Assembly (NCBI RefSeq): GCF_964355755.1
Contig: NC_092678.1
Coordinates: 5,428,922-5,492,921, forward strand
From: Antedon mediterranea
Lineage: Eukaryota > Echinodermata > Crinoidea > Comatulida > Antedonidae
Reading direction: 5' to 3'
DNA: 64,000 bases
Numbering within the stretch: position 1 is the stretch's first letter; the number at the start of each line of letters is the position of its first letter. The position numbers were made by a program, and so were the translations under genes. Under the pieces are notes generated by a model that saw only the letters and a list, made by a program, of their open reading frames with translations, was not told the origin of the DNA and searched no databases. This document shows, in pieces, positions 21,901 through 33,600 of the stretch.

Positions 21901-22918
21901 CTGAAAGTAAATGGTCAATACATTTTCTGTCAGTAGATCAATCAATTATGATATTAATTTTTTAGGCTATACAATTTACTTGAATTACAAAATAATTGAT
22001 TGGTCGCGTAAAATAAATTCATCATTACTATTTCTGAAAAAAAGGCAAACATCTACTCACCATATAATTATTCTTTAAAGATGAGCTTGATCAACAATGT
22101 GCTGCAACAAGCATTAGGCTAATTAACTAAAATATACAATTACAATATGCAGTGTTCTCTTTATTGATCCAATTGTTCAATCACTCTTGGTCAATGTTTT
22201 AAACTCAAAGTGTTTATTTAATTCCTGTTATGAGTCAAGTTATTCCTGTAAATCTTGATGGCAAAAACTGCTTCAGAGAACACTGGTATCAGGTCACTTT
22301 ACACACAACAAAACTACAATTTTAGGTCCATTTTCCTTTATAATTATATACTTATTACAAATATTAATAAACAAAAACAGTATTAAGTGTATCATGAATT
22401 AATTGTTATGAATGCAAAATATGCATTTTATAATCAACTTAAGTAATAGCATACCAAGTGGTTGTGTGTAAATTGCTCATTTACACAATTCGGTATAAAG
22501 AAATACAGTATGTACAGTACACTATTGGAAAAGAGTAGGAATCATCTGGCGGTATGCTGATCATGGTCATGTGCACTGGGGTCTCTGGGAGGACAGTCTT
22601 TTACTGAAGATGTCCCCCAGTATAAAGAAACAAATAAAAACAATTACATAAAGTTAAATAGATTATACAACCTCAGAATATGGTATTTAGTATTCTGATT
22701 GTTATGAAAGCAGTAGTTATAATTTTCATTCAAAATAAAAAAGTTTGTCTTTTTATTGCACTGCACATGGAACATGGAAAATTATAAATATATGTACAAA
22801 TACACTAATTAATTCTTGACAAGAAAAACAATTCTTTTGTATGATATGGTTTTTTGGCAAACACACTTAAAAATTGCGGTGCATGTCATTCAGGAGAATT
22901 ATACAAAAATAAACATTT
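21901..22918. other. Non-coding stretch between two gene X 3' exons
   Basis: No exon recognised. TTTATT at 22752-22757 would be an AATAAA on the minus strand for the gene X transcript ending at 22919. The whole stretch is closely repeated at 45532-46550. Confidence 0.45.
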
Positions 22919-25900
22919 TTACAAGTAGGATACCAAAACGTTTGGTGTTGGAATATTCCTTTCAAGCTCATCATGATGGATGATTCTTCTTCTCATCTCT
23001 GGAAATCTTTCCATCAGTAAATGTTCTTCCAGTGGTGAAGGCGTCAGTCTGGCTGTTGGATGAAATGGCTTGAGCAAAACAAATCTAGAAGTGCATAAAA
23101 CAAACAAAAAGCAATGAAGTTTCACCACATAAATTCAGTTTTGTTGTGAGTGATGATGATAATATGTTGATGATGATGATGATAATGTTGATGGTAGCCA
23201 TAGTGATGATGATCCTTCTCATAAAGATAAAAATATGAATAGTAACTAATTGATACAAGTCATACTTGGCCTTGTTTGGGATGGATTGAGGTGTGTGAGG
23301 GCGCCGTACAAGCATTGGTCCTGATGTCCCATCAGCCTTCTCAAACATCTCTTTGTTTGAGCTTCTCAATATTTTTGGGTGTTTATTTAGACGAAACCTG
23401 AAAAACAATTTACAATTTTACTCAGTAAACTGGAACACAAACGAGGATGAAGAGATGAAATTTCAAAGCATATAGGATAAATGACATAAGACAGGAAATA
23501 CAGTATTGTGTGAATGATGACATCATATTACACACAGTAATAAATAGTTTGTACTGAGCATGCTCAAAAGTAGAAAACACATCCATACCTGTATGCCATT
23601 TCTTGACTCAGATCATTTGTTTCTTTATAGTGTTTAGGTTGTGGTGGTGTACCAGGACGTGCTTTCATTGCTGGTGACTGATATTTCTTAAATAGATCAA
23701 GTGAACTATCTGAACGTGTTAGGCAATCTGTAGAATAGTGTAAAAAACTTGTATTATTGCTTAGATTAATATGACATTGAAACAAAATACACTATTATAA
23801 AATTCCAAATAAATTTCAAATAAACTGTAAAATTCTAGAGTAAAAAAAAAACTCACACGTATTAGTTTGGTCAGGGATATCAGATGAGCCACTACGATGG
23901 CCCTTAAGTGCCTTCTGACGCTGTATTAGATGAGCCTCCTGCTCAGAGATGTCACCTGCGCAATTATGATGGCCCAGAAGTGACTTTCGTCGTTGCCTAA
24001 GATGCTCCTCCATTATTTGACGTTTTTCAAATGCAAAACGAGCACGTTCTGCTTTTTTTAAACGAAGTAGTTGATTCCTAAATTTTAAAAGAAAAACATT
24101 TTAAAACTTAGCTTACATAAGTAAAATTTAAATAAACTAACGCCGTATTCTTAAACCGGACTTTAGTCGTAGTTCGAGCTAAAACTATAAAAATGACATC
24201 ATTTTAATTCATAAACCGAACTTCAACTAAATCGCCGACTAGTTCACGCCAACCTCGACTAAATCGAGACGAATTTTGATTGATTTTTTTAGTCCTGGAG
24301 GGGGCAGGCTAAATGGTCGACTAAATAGTTATTAAACGATGTTTATGAAAACCGTAACAGTCATTGAGTTGTTATATTGGCCATATATTGAAAAATGAAA
24401 TATCTATTTTTATATTAGCTTAATTAAGTATACATTGGTATAAGTTGTAATAATGAAAATAATCTTTATTTACAACCGTATACAAATTACATTATTTTCT
24501 TCGCGCAAGTCCGACTTGAACTACGTCACGCCATAGCGACAATGGCAGATGCGGAAATTCACCACGCGATGGAATGTTTAAGGGGCCTAGCGTTTTCTTG
24601 TCACGCGATGAAGTGCGTGGTTCATCGCGATCATACTTTATTGGTGGCCTAGAAAATATAAAAGTTACCGTACCGCCATGGTTCCTGAATATATTTTGAA
24701 TATTTTGTTTGTTGTTAATCAAAAGTACTTCACTGTTAAATTGATACTGATCTTGTTCTAATAATTAATGATTAAAATTACTTTTCATGTATATAGTCCT
24801 GATGCGTAAAAAGTGTTGTAAGAAAATGGAAAGTGATATCAATGCGCAAAATTTCGTCTGCTCCTCAAATACTCTCTTGTCATTGGCCAATGAATAGCCT
24901 TTGTTACCCAGACGTGTGCAACTCGACTAAAAGCTCGACTTCATTAAGTCGAACTGCAAACTTCGACTACTTCGTTTTTTAATCGAATTTGAAGTAATAG
25001 CTCGAACTACGACTTTTTCAAGTCGAACTTCGAACTACGACTAAAGTCCGGTTTAAGAATACGGGCGTAAACGTTTTTATTAGAAAAAGTAAATGTACCT
25101 ACCTCTCTATCATCCTATCTTGCCAGTTGTCATCAAACCTTGTTCCATCGTTTCTTAATAAATCAACAGGACTTCTGTATAAATAACAAAAAGCTCATTT
25201 ATTTCATATTTTAATATCAATCCGTCTGGAAATCTTTTCATAGCATATGGGTACTATTTGTATTTATCCTCATTACTTTACAAAAAGTAAAACCAATATA
25301 GATTATGTTAACTGCATACTGCTTTTTTAGGAATTACATGTGTACAAAAAACCTTACTTTACTAGTGTCATCAACTCACCCTGGCAAACTGATATTTCGT
25401 TGTAAGTAATGCGAATCAAATGACATCTTGAAGACAAAAAAAGACAAAATCATATTTTTTTTTTTTTAAAGAAAAAACATATTTTATTTTATTATACATA
25501 TATATTTACTAATCTTGAATGTTTCTCTCAGGCAAATTAGTATTTCTCTCTGACTGTTTATTTAACCTTTTTGTTTTTCCCACAGCATAGTGTAATCCAG
25601 TAAATTATTATTAATTACTATTATTATTAACAGATATAAATCTTACATCATCCTGTAAGGCATAAAGATCTCCTGTCGCAACTGTATGAGGGCGCTCTAA
25701 AGAATATCGTCTTCCTTTAATAAAGAAAAATAATTTATGATGATTAATTAAAAACATACTTATAAGAATATTTTATAACTTGTTTCATGATTTTGTTAAC
25801 TACACAAAATGTTTCATATTATCTTTCATTTAAAAAATAAAGTATTTAAAGGGTTACTGTTTCCATATTCCGCTGTGTTTGGTCTCGCAATTGTCCCGTC

Positions 25901-28182
25901 ATCTACGGTAGATTTCAAACACATGTTCATGTCAGAGAACAATGGATGAATAAGACTTTCTTTTGACCTTCCTCTGACCCCACTTTCTTCTTCAAAATAC
26001 GATTGCTCATCTGTACTCTGTTGTTGCAATCTTATTAATGATTTTAAGCCTTTAGACTCCTTAAGTCTTCTAGAAGTGTTCTTTTTCTCATCCCTAGATT
26101 CTTCTATTAAATACTCTTCTTCATCTAAGTTTGGATCATCTGTATCTATACAGCTAGGCTTATACCCTGCAGGGGTTGCTCTACTCGAGATGGCAGAGCT
26201 TGTATGGTACTCAGTGCTTGTTGTGACAGAGGCTGAGCTAGGCCTGCTTTCTTCTTTACTAATTGACTTCCTTGATGCTTTATGAAGACTGTACTTCTCA
26301 GTGATGGAAAGTCTTGAGGCTGCTTTTAAAAATGACATACTTCCTACAATTGAAAGTATAAAATATAATATATTTATAGCTATATATACTGTATGCACGA
26401 TGAATATTTGTTAAAATGATCCACTGTCTCTTTTAGCTGTAAAACTTGTATATGTTCTCTAAACCTAAGCTAGTCAATTCACTGTCTTTATTTAAGGAGA
26501 TACACAGTGCATCTTCAAATTCCAAGTTCCATACCTGTATCTTTTGATTTCTTTGTGTCTGCTTCTTCTTTCTGCTTTCCTTCAAATCTTCCATCTTTCA
26601 GTAACTTATCTTTTGATTTTCTTTTATCATTTAAATTCCTCTTTTGTTTTAATCCTTTTCTCTCTGTTGAATCCTCCTGGTTTATTTGTTTCTCTGTCAT
26701 TTTTGATTTCTTCCCTTTCTCCATCTTCTCTCCATATGGTAACCTATCGTTACTCTTTGCACTTGAAGGATGTCCTACTTTTAATTTCCCATCAGGAATG
26801 CTTATCACTGAGATGACATCAGATTCCTTTCCCTTAAAAGGGAAATAAAAACAACATCAAGACTTTAACCTCTGTCTACACTATCAAAGTTTATGTGAAA
26901 AAAAATGTAATATCATATTTGGGCATATCAATACAATATTTGGGCACATCACACCTTTTTTGTCAAACTAGTTTGATAGTTGAGACAGAGCTTAAATCGC
27001 CACTAGACAGAAAATCAAATATTTACCTCAGTACCACTAGCAGATGAAGGTTTCAGTTTCCACACATCAGTAGTAGCATCACTCTCAGCTTCTCTGCTAC
27101 TGTCCAATACAAGCGCAGCCCCAACTCCCTCTGCCTCTGGTGAGGTCTGTGACTTAAGCTCAAGTGCCAGGCCAGCTTGGCTTCCTGATGCTGGCTGAGC
27201 TACATCTGATGACACATGGAGAGCAATATCTGATTCAACAATTGCTTCTTTAGCTTCACTTTCATCTGCCTTTGTATATGTGTCATTTTTAGTAATCTGT
27301 TTACAAAATACAAATATATACAAATAAAATGTGTATGGATTAATTATATAAAAACCTATTTAAACTATACTACTGTTTGTAATACAATAAAAAAAAAAGG
27401 TAATATTTATACATACTTATTTAAAAACCACATTCAAACAGAGTTGATCCATAGAGTCCCTTACATTTATTGGGACAGATGATTCACTATTCAATGTCAT
27501 CATCTTCCTTTACTGTTCAGAACTTGAGTATAATCCCAACAGGGAGATTTAAATCTTGCTGGTCACACACAGGTGGATATTAGGAACTTTTAGATGGAAT
27601 AAATTACAAAAAACCTCTTTCCTTTTCTAAAATATATACAAATGACATACCTTCCTTTGGTTAGTTGACTGTGAATTCTGTAGATCACCTGACACTGTAG
27701 ATACTGTCTGTTTGGATCTTGTTTTGTTCTTTGCTAGTGTCCTAGTACCTTTTTGTGTCTTCTTCAGAATAACTCGCTTAGAGGCTGAACTGGGTTTCTA
27801 CAATTAATTAATTATCTGTATATTATTCTTCGCAAGGTAAGGTGAATGCAACGCCTAACTAGGCAGGCTTATTACATAAAGGAGGCCTAGCTACCCGACC
27901 CAGCAGTAGATATTCTACTTGTTATTGGCTATATAATATAACAGATATCACCTTTTATATCGGTAAAATATAGGATTTGATATTCCCTCGGGAATGATAT
28001 TTTGTTCGAGAGAATATATATTTCCCTCTAACAAAATATCATTCCCTCAGGGATATCAAATCTTATATTTAACCTTTAACTGTATAATATAAGATGATAA
28101 TTTTGATTAGAGCTTGTGTATACAAAACAAGTCTTACTTCATTTATCTTGGTTTCTGTATCACTTGTCTGGTGACTAACAGC
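22919..28182 (-). CDS. Gene X copy 1: unrecognised Ser/Lys/Arg-rich protein, 12 exons
   Basis: Minus-strand exons in reading order: 28138-28182, 27651-27797, 27027-27296, 26535-26832, 25858-26343, 25647-25714, 25380-25426, 25103-25174, 23857-24077, 23589-23727, 23266-23397 and 22919-23084. Every junction has GT/AG and keeps frame, giving about 696 residues with the true start possibly further 5'. The protein is highly charged and mostly disordered-looking. It has a Lys/Glu-rich segment in exon 4, an Arg/Lys coiled-coil-like stretch (LLRLKKAERARFAFEKRQ) and a C-terminal helix (MERFPEMRRRIIHHDELER). I do not recognise the family and give no function. It is head to head with gene C, about 620 bases from the kappaB promoter. 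A Harbinger MITE sits in one intron. Confidence 0.65.
24141..25067. mobile_element. Harbinger-type MITE (927 bases)
   Basis: Terminal inverted repeats of about 37 bases begin CGCCGTATTCTTAAACCGG on the left and CGCCCGTATTCTTAAACCGG on the reversed right end. TAA lies on both sides (24138-24140 and 25068-25070). Copy 2 has the empty site with a single TAA near 47740. A 3-base TAA duplication fits PIF/Harbinger. The only internal frame (76 codons, minus) is not a transposase, so the element is non-autonomous. Confidence 0.85.
27966..28070. repeat. Imperfect palindrome (fold-back), copy 1
   Basis: Arms of about 45 bases: TTTGATATTCCCTCGGGAAT...TTTTGTT pairs with AACAAAATATCATTCCCTCA...ATCAAAT, around a 25-base spacer. 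It lies in the first recognised intron of gene X, and the same structure is at 50596-50702. Confidence 0.65.
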
Positions 28183-28798
28183 CTATTTAAAATTTAAAGA
28201 AAATTAAGATAATGTCATGTAGATTTAGTCATGTTCACAAATTATAATAATTAATATAATTATATTTGATTAGTACTAAGAATGAGAGTTGTTTCTGGCC
28301 ACACACATTAACAAAACTCATGGAACAGAAGTCTCCATTTTGGTGCTACCTGTGGAAAAAGTCACAGTTTTTAATTGTCATGAATTTAAATGCCTATTAA
28401 TTTTGTATGGTACATATATGTGAATGGACTAAGATAAAAATTCAAACATGAGATGTTTATCTTGAAATATTCTAATAATTAATAATAAATGTGAAATGTA
28501 TTGACAGAAAACAAACAAAAATGGTGGGTATACAAACATGCAGATATATATTCAGAATTAATATTGATGTTTGTTATATTGATGTTTTTTAAACACAATG
28601 TTGTACTCGGCACCTCATTGAAAATTTAGAATCCATTGTGAACTGTACCTATTTCATTAAGTAAATAAAGTATTTTGCATTAAATAAACATAAATTGGCA
28701 CAAAGTATACATAATACAATTTCAAAACGGTACTAAATGCCATAAAGTGTAAATATTCCAGACTAGAAGTACTGTATGAAATACATCATTTTCCATAA

Positions 28799-28819
28799 TA
28801 TAAATAGCAGGGAATTTCC
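28799..28819 (+). promoter_or_regulatory. Core promoter of gene C: TATA box plus NF-kappaB site
   Basis: TATAAATAG at 28799-28807 and GGGAATTTCC at 28810-28819. A predicted 5' UTR exon ends at a GTAAGT donor at 28953. Compared with gene E, about 90 bases just upstream (including the DR1-like motif) are deleted. Confidence 0.75.
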
Positions 28820-29699
28820 AGTTTGTAAAGCTTCTGCTATTTTGAGGCGTACCTTTACGGTCGGAAAGGTAGAATGTATTGTGGATAGATTAATACTCAA
28901 TGTACTGTATTCCTGGCAACGATTCTGAGCGGAAGTGAAATTGAAACCAGCGGTAAGTAATATGCAATTGGTGTAGAAATTAATGATCTCTGCAACATTC
29001 TCTAATAAAATATATATATATATATATATATAGAGGGTTTGACAATTCAGATCAAATGTAAAGTCAAAAAGAATACTAGTGTTTTGTAAGGAGCAATTAA
29101 TAAATGTATCACCACCTTATTTTAGGTGCAAAAACTGTTAAGTTTGTAAATATTTGGTGATCCACCACAGTCACACTATCTGTTTATTCTAATCTAAATT
29201 GGCAGCAATCAGGGCGTAATTGTAAATATATAAACTTAATTTGTTTACTATTATTTTGAATTACTGTTAAATAAAGTTAAATTTATTTTTTATGGGAAAG
29301 TGAACTTAGTAACCTTAACATTTCTCACTCTGTCAATTAATTTGCATAACAAAACATTACAGTTCTACCATACCTCCCTGGTTCTACTACCCATTTGACT
29401 TCTAGAAACCATAAATTATTTGTATTGTATATTAGATATTCTAATATCCATTTAAATTCAAGCAACCATAAATTCTTTGTATTGTATTTTAGATGATTAT
29501 ACAGACTTAGTTATTCACGCCTTAGTGGATACTACAGCAACATTTTTAAGCATACTTGCTTATAACACTATATTTGTAACTTGGGGAATTTACAACTATT
29601 GTCAATTTCTAGGTAGTGGCATTATGAAACTGTTTATCATTTCTATTCTATTCTATTCAGGTTTTTATATGGCGCCCTACAAAGAACAGAGCGCCTAAC

Positions 29700-29900
29700 A
29701 ATACTTAGTAATTAATTTAAAAGAAAAGTTTTATTAAGTTGACGTTTAAATACAGGAAGCACGTTCCAGATCCGCGGAGCAGTGGCAGAACAAGCATTGT
29801 CACCAGCTTTCCGATTAGGTCATGGAACGAAAAGTCGGGTAGGACCATTAGAGGAGCGAAGTCGACAACTGTAATTAAATGAAAGCTGATCACGGTTAAA
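29700..29900 (-). mobile_element. Non-LTR retrotransposon fragment, RT C-terminus (copy 1)
   Basis: On the minus strand one frame reads RLRSSNGPTRLFVP, a stop, then GDNACSATAPRIWNVLP, a CR1/RTE-type C-terminal signature with one nonsense codon. It lies in the first intron of gene C and is repeated at 56830-57020 because of the segmental duplication. Confidence 0.6.
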
Positions 29901-30132
29901 CTTAATTAAATCAAATTTGAGGTACAAAAGAAAAACAGAGTAAATACATTTATAAACAAAAACATTAATTTTATACAATATTTTTTTTATGGAGATCTTT
30001 CAATAAACCACCATCAGAGGACTGATCCCGTCCACACGCAAAGACCAGCCGCGCCGTCTAATCGTCGTCACTGTATTATTGACTTTATAATTGTCATACT
30101 ATTTTAATAATTCTTTATTTTTACTATTCCAG

Positions 30133-30655
30133 AAAATGTCAAAAGACGAATTTGCAGATTTACTTTCAGATATAAGTAAAGAATATGATGGTGATGAATA
30201 TTTTCAGTTAAGATTTCTGTTAAAGGACCACTGTTCTGGAGCATTATTAGGCAAAAAAAACAACACAGGGCAGACATTATTTAATGAACTCATTGACCGA
30301 CGTCACATTTCTTATCCCCCTACAAATGTGGAGATTCTGATTGAAATTGCTAAACTGACAGAAAAGCCTCAGGTTTTAACTTACCTTAATAATTTTAAAA
30401 AAGAACATGAAAATGCAAATGAAATCAAGGCCAAACCAATTACCGAATTTCGTAGAAATCTTTATAAAGCTGTAACAACAAATGCAGTTGAAGTATCAAG
30501 AATTGCTGCTGCGTACCAGCTGGATCATCATAATTATGGGAATATTTGGGATCTTGTATTCAAGCTTGAAAGAAGCCAACAGTTGGTGGATACAAAAGTG
30601 TCAAAGAAAAGGTTTGCAAAACAACTTGACAAAGAAGCAGGAGATATTTTACTCG
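30133..30655 (+). CDS. Gene C exon: death effector-like domain plus helical segment
   Basis: MSKDEFADLLSDISKEY opens a DED pattern with LRFLLKDHC, LFNELIDRRHIS and NVEILIEIA. The second half ends GDILLGW and then a TAA if the exon is not spliced. It is nearly identical to the gene E exon (57271-57793). Confidence 0.8.
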
Positions 30656-33600
30656 GTTGGTAACTTTTTTATATAAAACTATTAAAATAAAATATTAAAC
30701 AATGAAGGTGCAGGCAAAGTAATATTCCTACTGTCCATTTAATGACAAGGATATATAGGGCTTAATGCAAACATATCTATCCTTACATTTTACAGGTAAA
30801 TCCTCTGGTATAGATGAACAAGGCAGTTCTGTGTCATCCACACTGCAGTCTGGTGACCACATGGAAAGAGGCAATATTATTTATTTATCAAAATGATTTA
30901 AGTCAACACTGGTTCTTATAATAATATACAGTAAACATTTTCCAGTTTTCATTTTATTGAAGGACGTTTAGAATTAGGCCTTATCAAAAGATTGGTATAA
31001 AACTACTATGTTCACAGGTGAATCTTCTGGTGTAGATCAACAAGAACATTCCAAAGCATTTGCATCCCAAAATGTTGATCCCATGGAAGAAGGTAAAATA
31101 ATTATTATCATTATCATTCCTATCATTAAAATACAGGCCTTAACTATAACTTATATATGGACACATGAAATCCAATGATTTCATCAATTACTCTGCATTT
31201 GTGGTTTGGTATCTAAATAAACATTTTTAAAATCTTATCAAGCCATGCAACAATAAAATTGGTTTGTTTCACAGGTGGGTCTTAAGTATTAAGACAGTAC
31301 TATTTTTTTTACTTCAATCCATGTCAAGTTCCAAGATAATTCTTGTTCATCATCATTTCTATCATTTTTATCAAAATGTTTTTAAAAAGAATAAATAATT
31401 TCTTTTTACATTTCCAGAACTACATGTTGAGTCCCATCATACAGACGTACAAGATGCATTCAAATCACAGTCAAAAGAATCTATTAAAGACGGTAAAATT
31501 GTACTCTACAAGAGTCACATTATTAATATCATCATCATTATCATTTTAAGTCACGTCAAGTGACCAAGCAGTTAAGGCAGGGGCGCCACAAACCATAGCT
31601 ACAGTATACAATCAGCACAGGTTCAAGGCCCTCCTCGACCATTGTTCTGGTGGTTGAACAAGTCTACTTGGATAAGGACTTAAAACAGAAGGTCCAGTGT
31701 ACACATCTTTTGGAAGAGTAGGGGGTTACCCCGGTGTACTGGTCCATCTTAGCCCTGTTGATGAATGAGCGCTGTTTGGTGGCAGCACTTGACACAAAGA
31801 GAATCTTCGGGGAGAATAAAGTTGTATGTGTTGTATGGTTATTCCCCCACATTTACATTTAAAAGCACAGGTTGATGTTTAAACTGTTTTAATGTTACAT
31901 TTTTAGAACTACATGATTTATATGTTGTCAGTGATGATGATAAATGGGTAAAAAAGACTATAGGCGATCTGAAAAGAAGAAAACCAGATATTCAATGCCT
32001 GAGTCAAAAAGACTGGAACCTTTCATTTAGTGCAGTTGGAAACATGTCAAATCTTACAAAGCAATGTAAGATGGTATTAGTAGGTTTCACATCACGACTA
32101 AAAACTAATGTTTCAAATTATGTTGCTGAACTTATGTTTGAACGATGGCTATATGGGAATAAAAAACTACAACTTATTATAGCAAGAGTAAACAAGGATG
32201 ATGTCATACCAGACTCCTTCAAAGCAGTACCTGCTAACGACAGTTGGGAAAGTGGTTTCTATGATATGATCCTGAACACATTAAATGCAGAAGGTAAAGT
32301 TTCTAAATCTCTTTTTAATAATGTTAACTGTCCCATCCCATACTGTAGAAGTCAAAATAATATTATTAAAAGTTATGCACATGTAAATATTTGCATGTGT
32401 TTTGTATCTTGACTTGGGTACTTGGATTATCAAATTAAAAATATCAATTCTCCTTTTTGTAAAGTATCAAATCAGATTATGATTCAACCAGTTATAATGA
32501 TTTTCATTACACTTTGTGTTTGATAAACAAAACAAACAATTAAATAATTCAATATCTGTATCATTTTAGTTATGAAAGTGAAAGTAAAAAAACAGAATTC
32601 AGAACATGAAATACCTCTTACTTCAAATGTGGAGCAACGGCAAGGCCTGGGAGCATATTTCAAACAAAAATTTGGAGCCTTTTTTGGAGGTCATGGAAGG
32701 GGGTCTATAATCTTCTACCTTTTTGTAAATGATGCCAGCAGTTTGAATAAGTTATGGGAAAGTCATGTCAAGAAAGAGTTAAAGAAAGATCTAGCAGAGA
32801 TATTAGGATATCCTGCAAGTGAATTGGAAACAGAAATAGATGAGCATGAATACCAGGATGTTCTCATAAAACTAAGAGGAAAGGGTAAGTTGAATTTTGA
32901 AGCAAAACTAGAATTACACTTAAAAAACTCTTTTTTAGGCATTTACTGCCAGGAAAAGTAATTTCAGCGTAATAAAAAAATGGCAATTTTAAATGTACAT
33001 ACCGCAGAACAATAATACATGTCGTTTACAGGAACAAATAAATAAACAGGGTGATTTATGTACTAAACTAAAATTAGCACCCTGGGAATTACTTCTGAAA
33101 GAGAAACTTGTCACAAAATGAGACCAATTGTTTGAGTCAAACTAATTTGTGGATGGGAAAGAGGATGGGTGCAAAGAGGAAAAATTTTTTAATATATTCT
33201 TTATCCTTATTAATTGTTTTCATGTTTTACAAATAATATACCTGTACCACTCACAGTAAAGCACTGCGATTTAATACTTTGTTGAAACTATCACCGTCAT
33301 AGTCGATTGAAATAGTAAAGTACATGTAAACGATACACCACTACGACGTTTATATTTTTTTGCAATTACAGTATTAATTAATACAAACATTGAGAAGCAA
33401 CTGTGAAAAACCTCTATTCGGGCCAAATTATAAATTCTCTTTAATCGTCAATAAATAATTATTTAACTCAACTGAATTAGTAGGCCTAATGGTTTTCAAT
33501 TGTTTCTTAGAGCCAATTTATACTTAAGTTGGTTCCTTAACCCACCACCTTCGTCGTACTGTAGGCCTCTCCTATACTGGCTTTACAACGCTACTCATGC

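Larger units (their letters stand above)
21280..30870. repeat. Segmental duplication, copy 1
   Basis: The region from the 3' flank of gene B through gene X to the first exons of gene C matches about 44905-57990 at high identity by eye. The two copies differ by mobile insertions: the Harbinger element is only in copy 1, and the Helitron and the LINE composite are only in copy 2. Copy 1 also lacks about 90 bases upstream of the gene C TATA box. Confidence 0.8.

Noticed and set aside
24492-24722. 76-codon frame inside the Harbinger MITE
   Set aside because: No transposase or Myb-like motif could be recognised, and the element is otherwise non-coding.
26507-26848. Plus-strand 113-codon frame (and its twin at 49084-49479)
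   Set aside because: Antisense shadow of the Lys/Glu-rich exon 4 of gene X, which has correct splice sites on the other strand.
29477-29698. 73-codon hydrophobic frame in intron 1 of gene C
   Set aside because: The duplicate at about 56610-56830 is frameshifted, and it runs into LINE-derived sequence.
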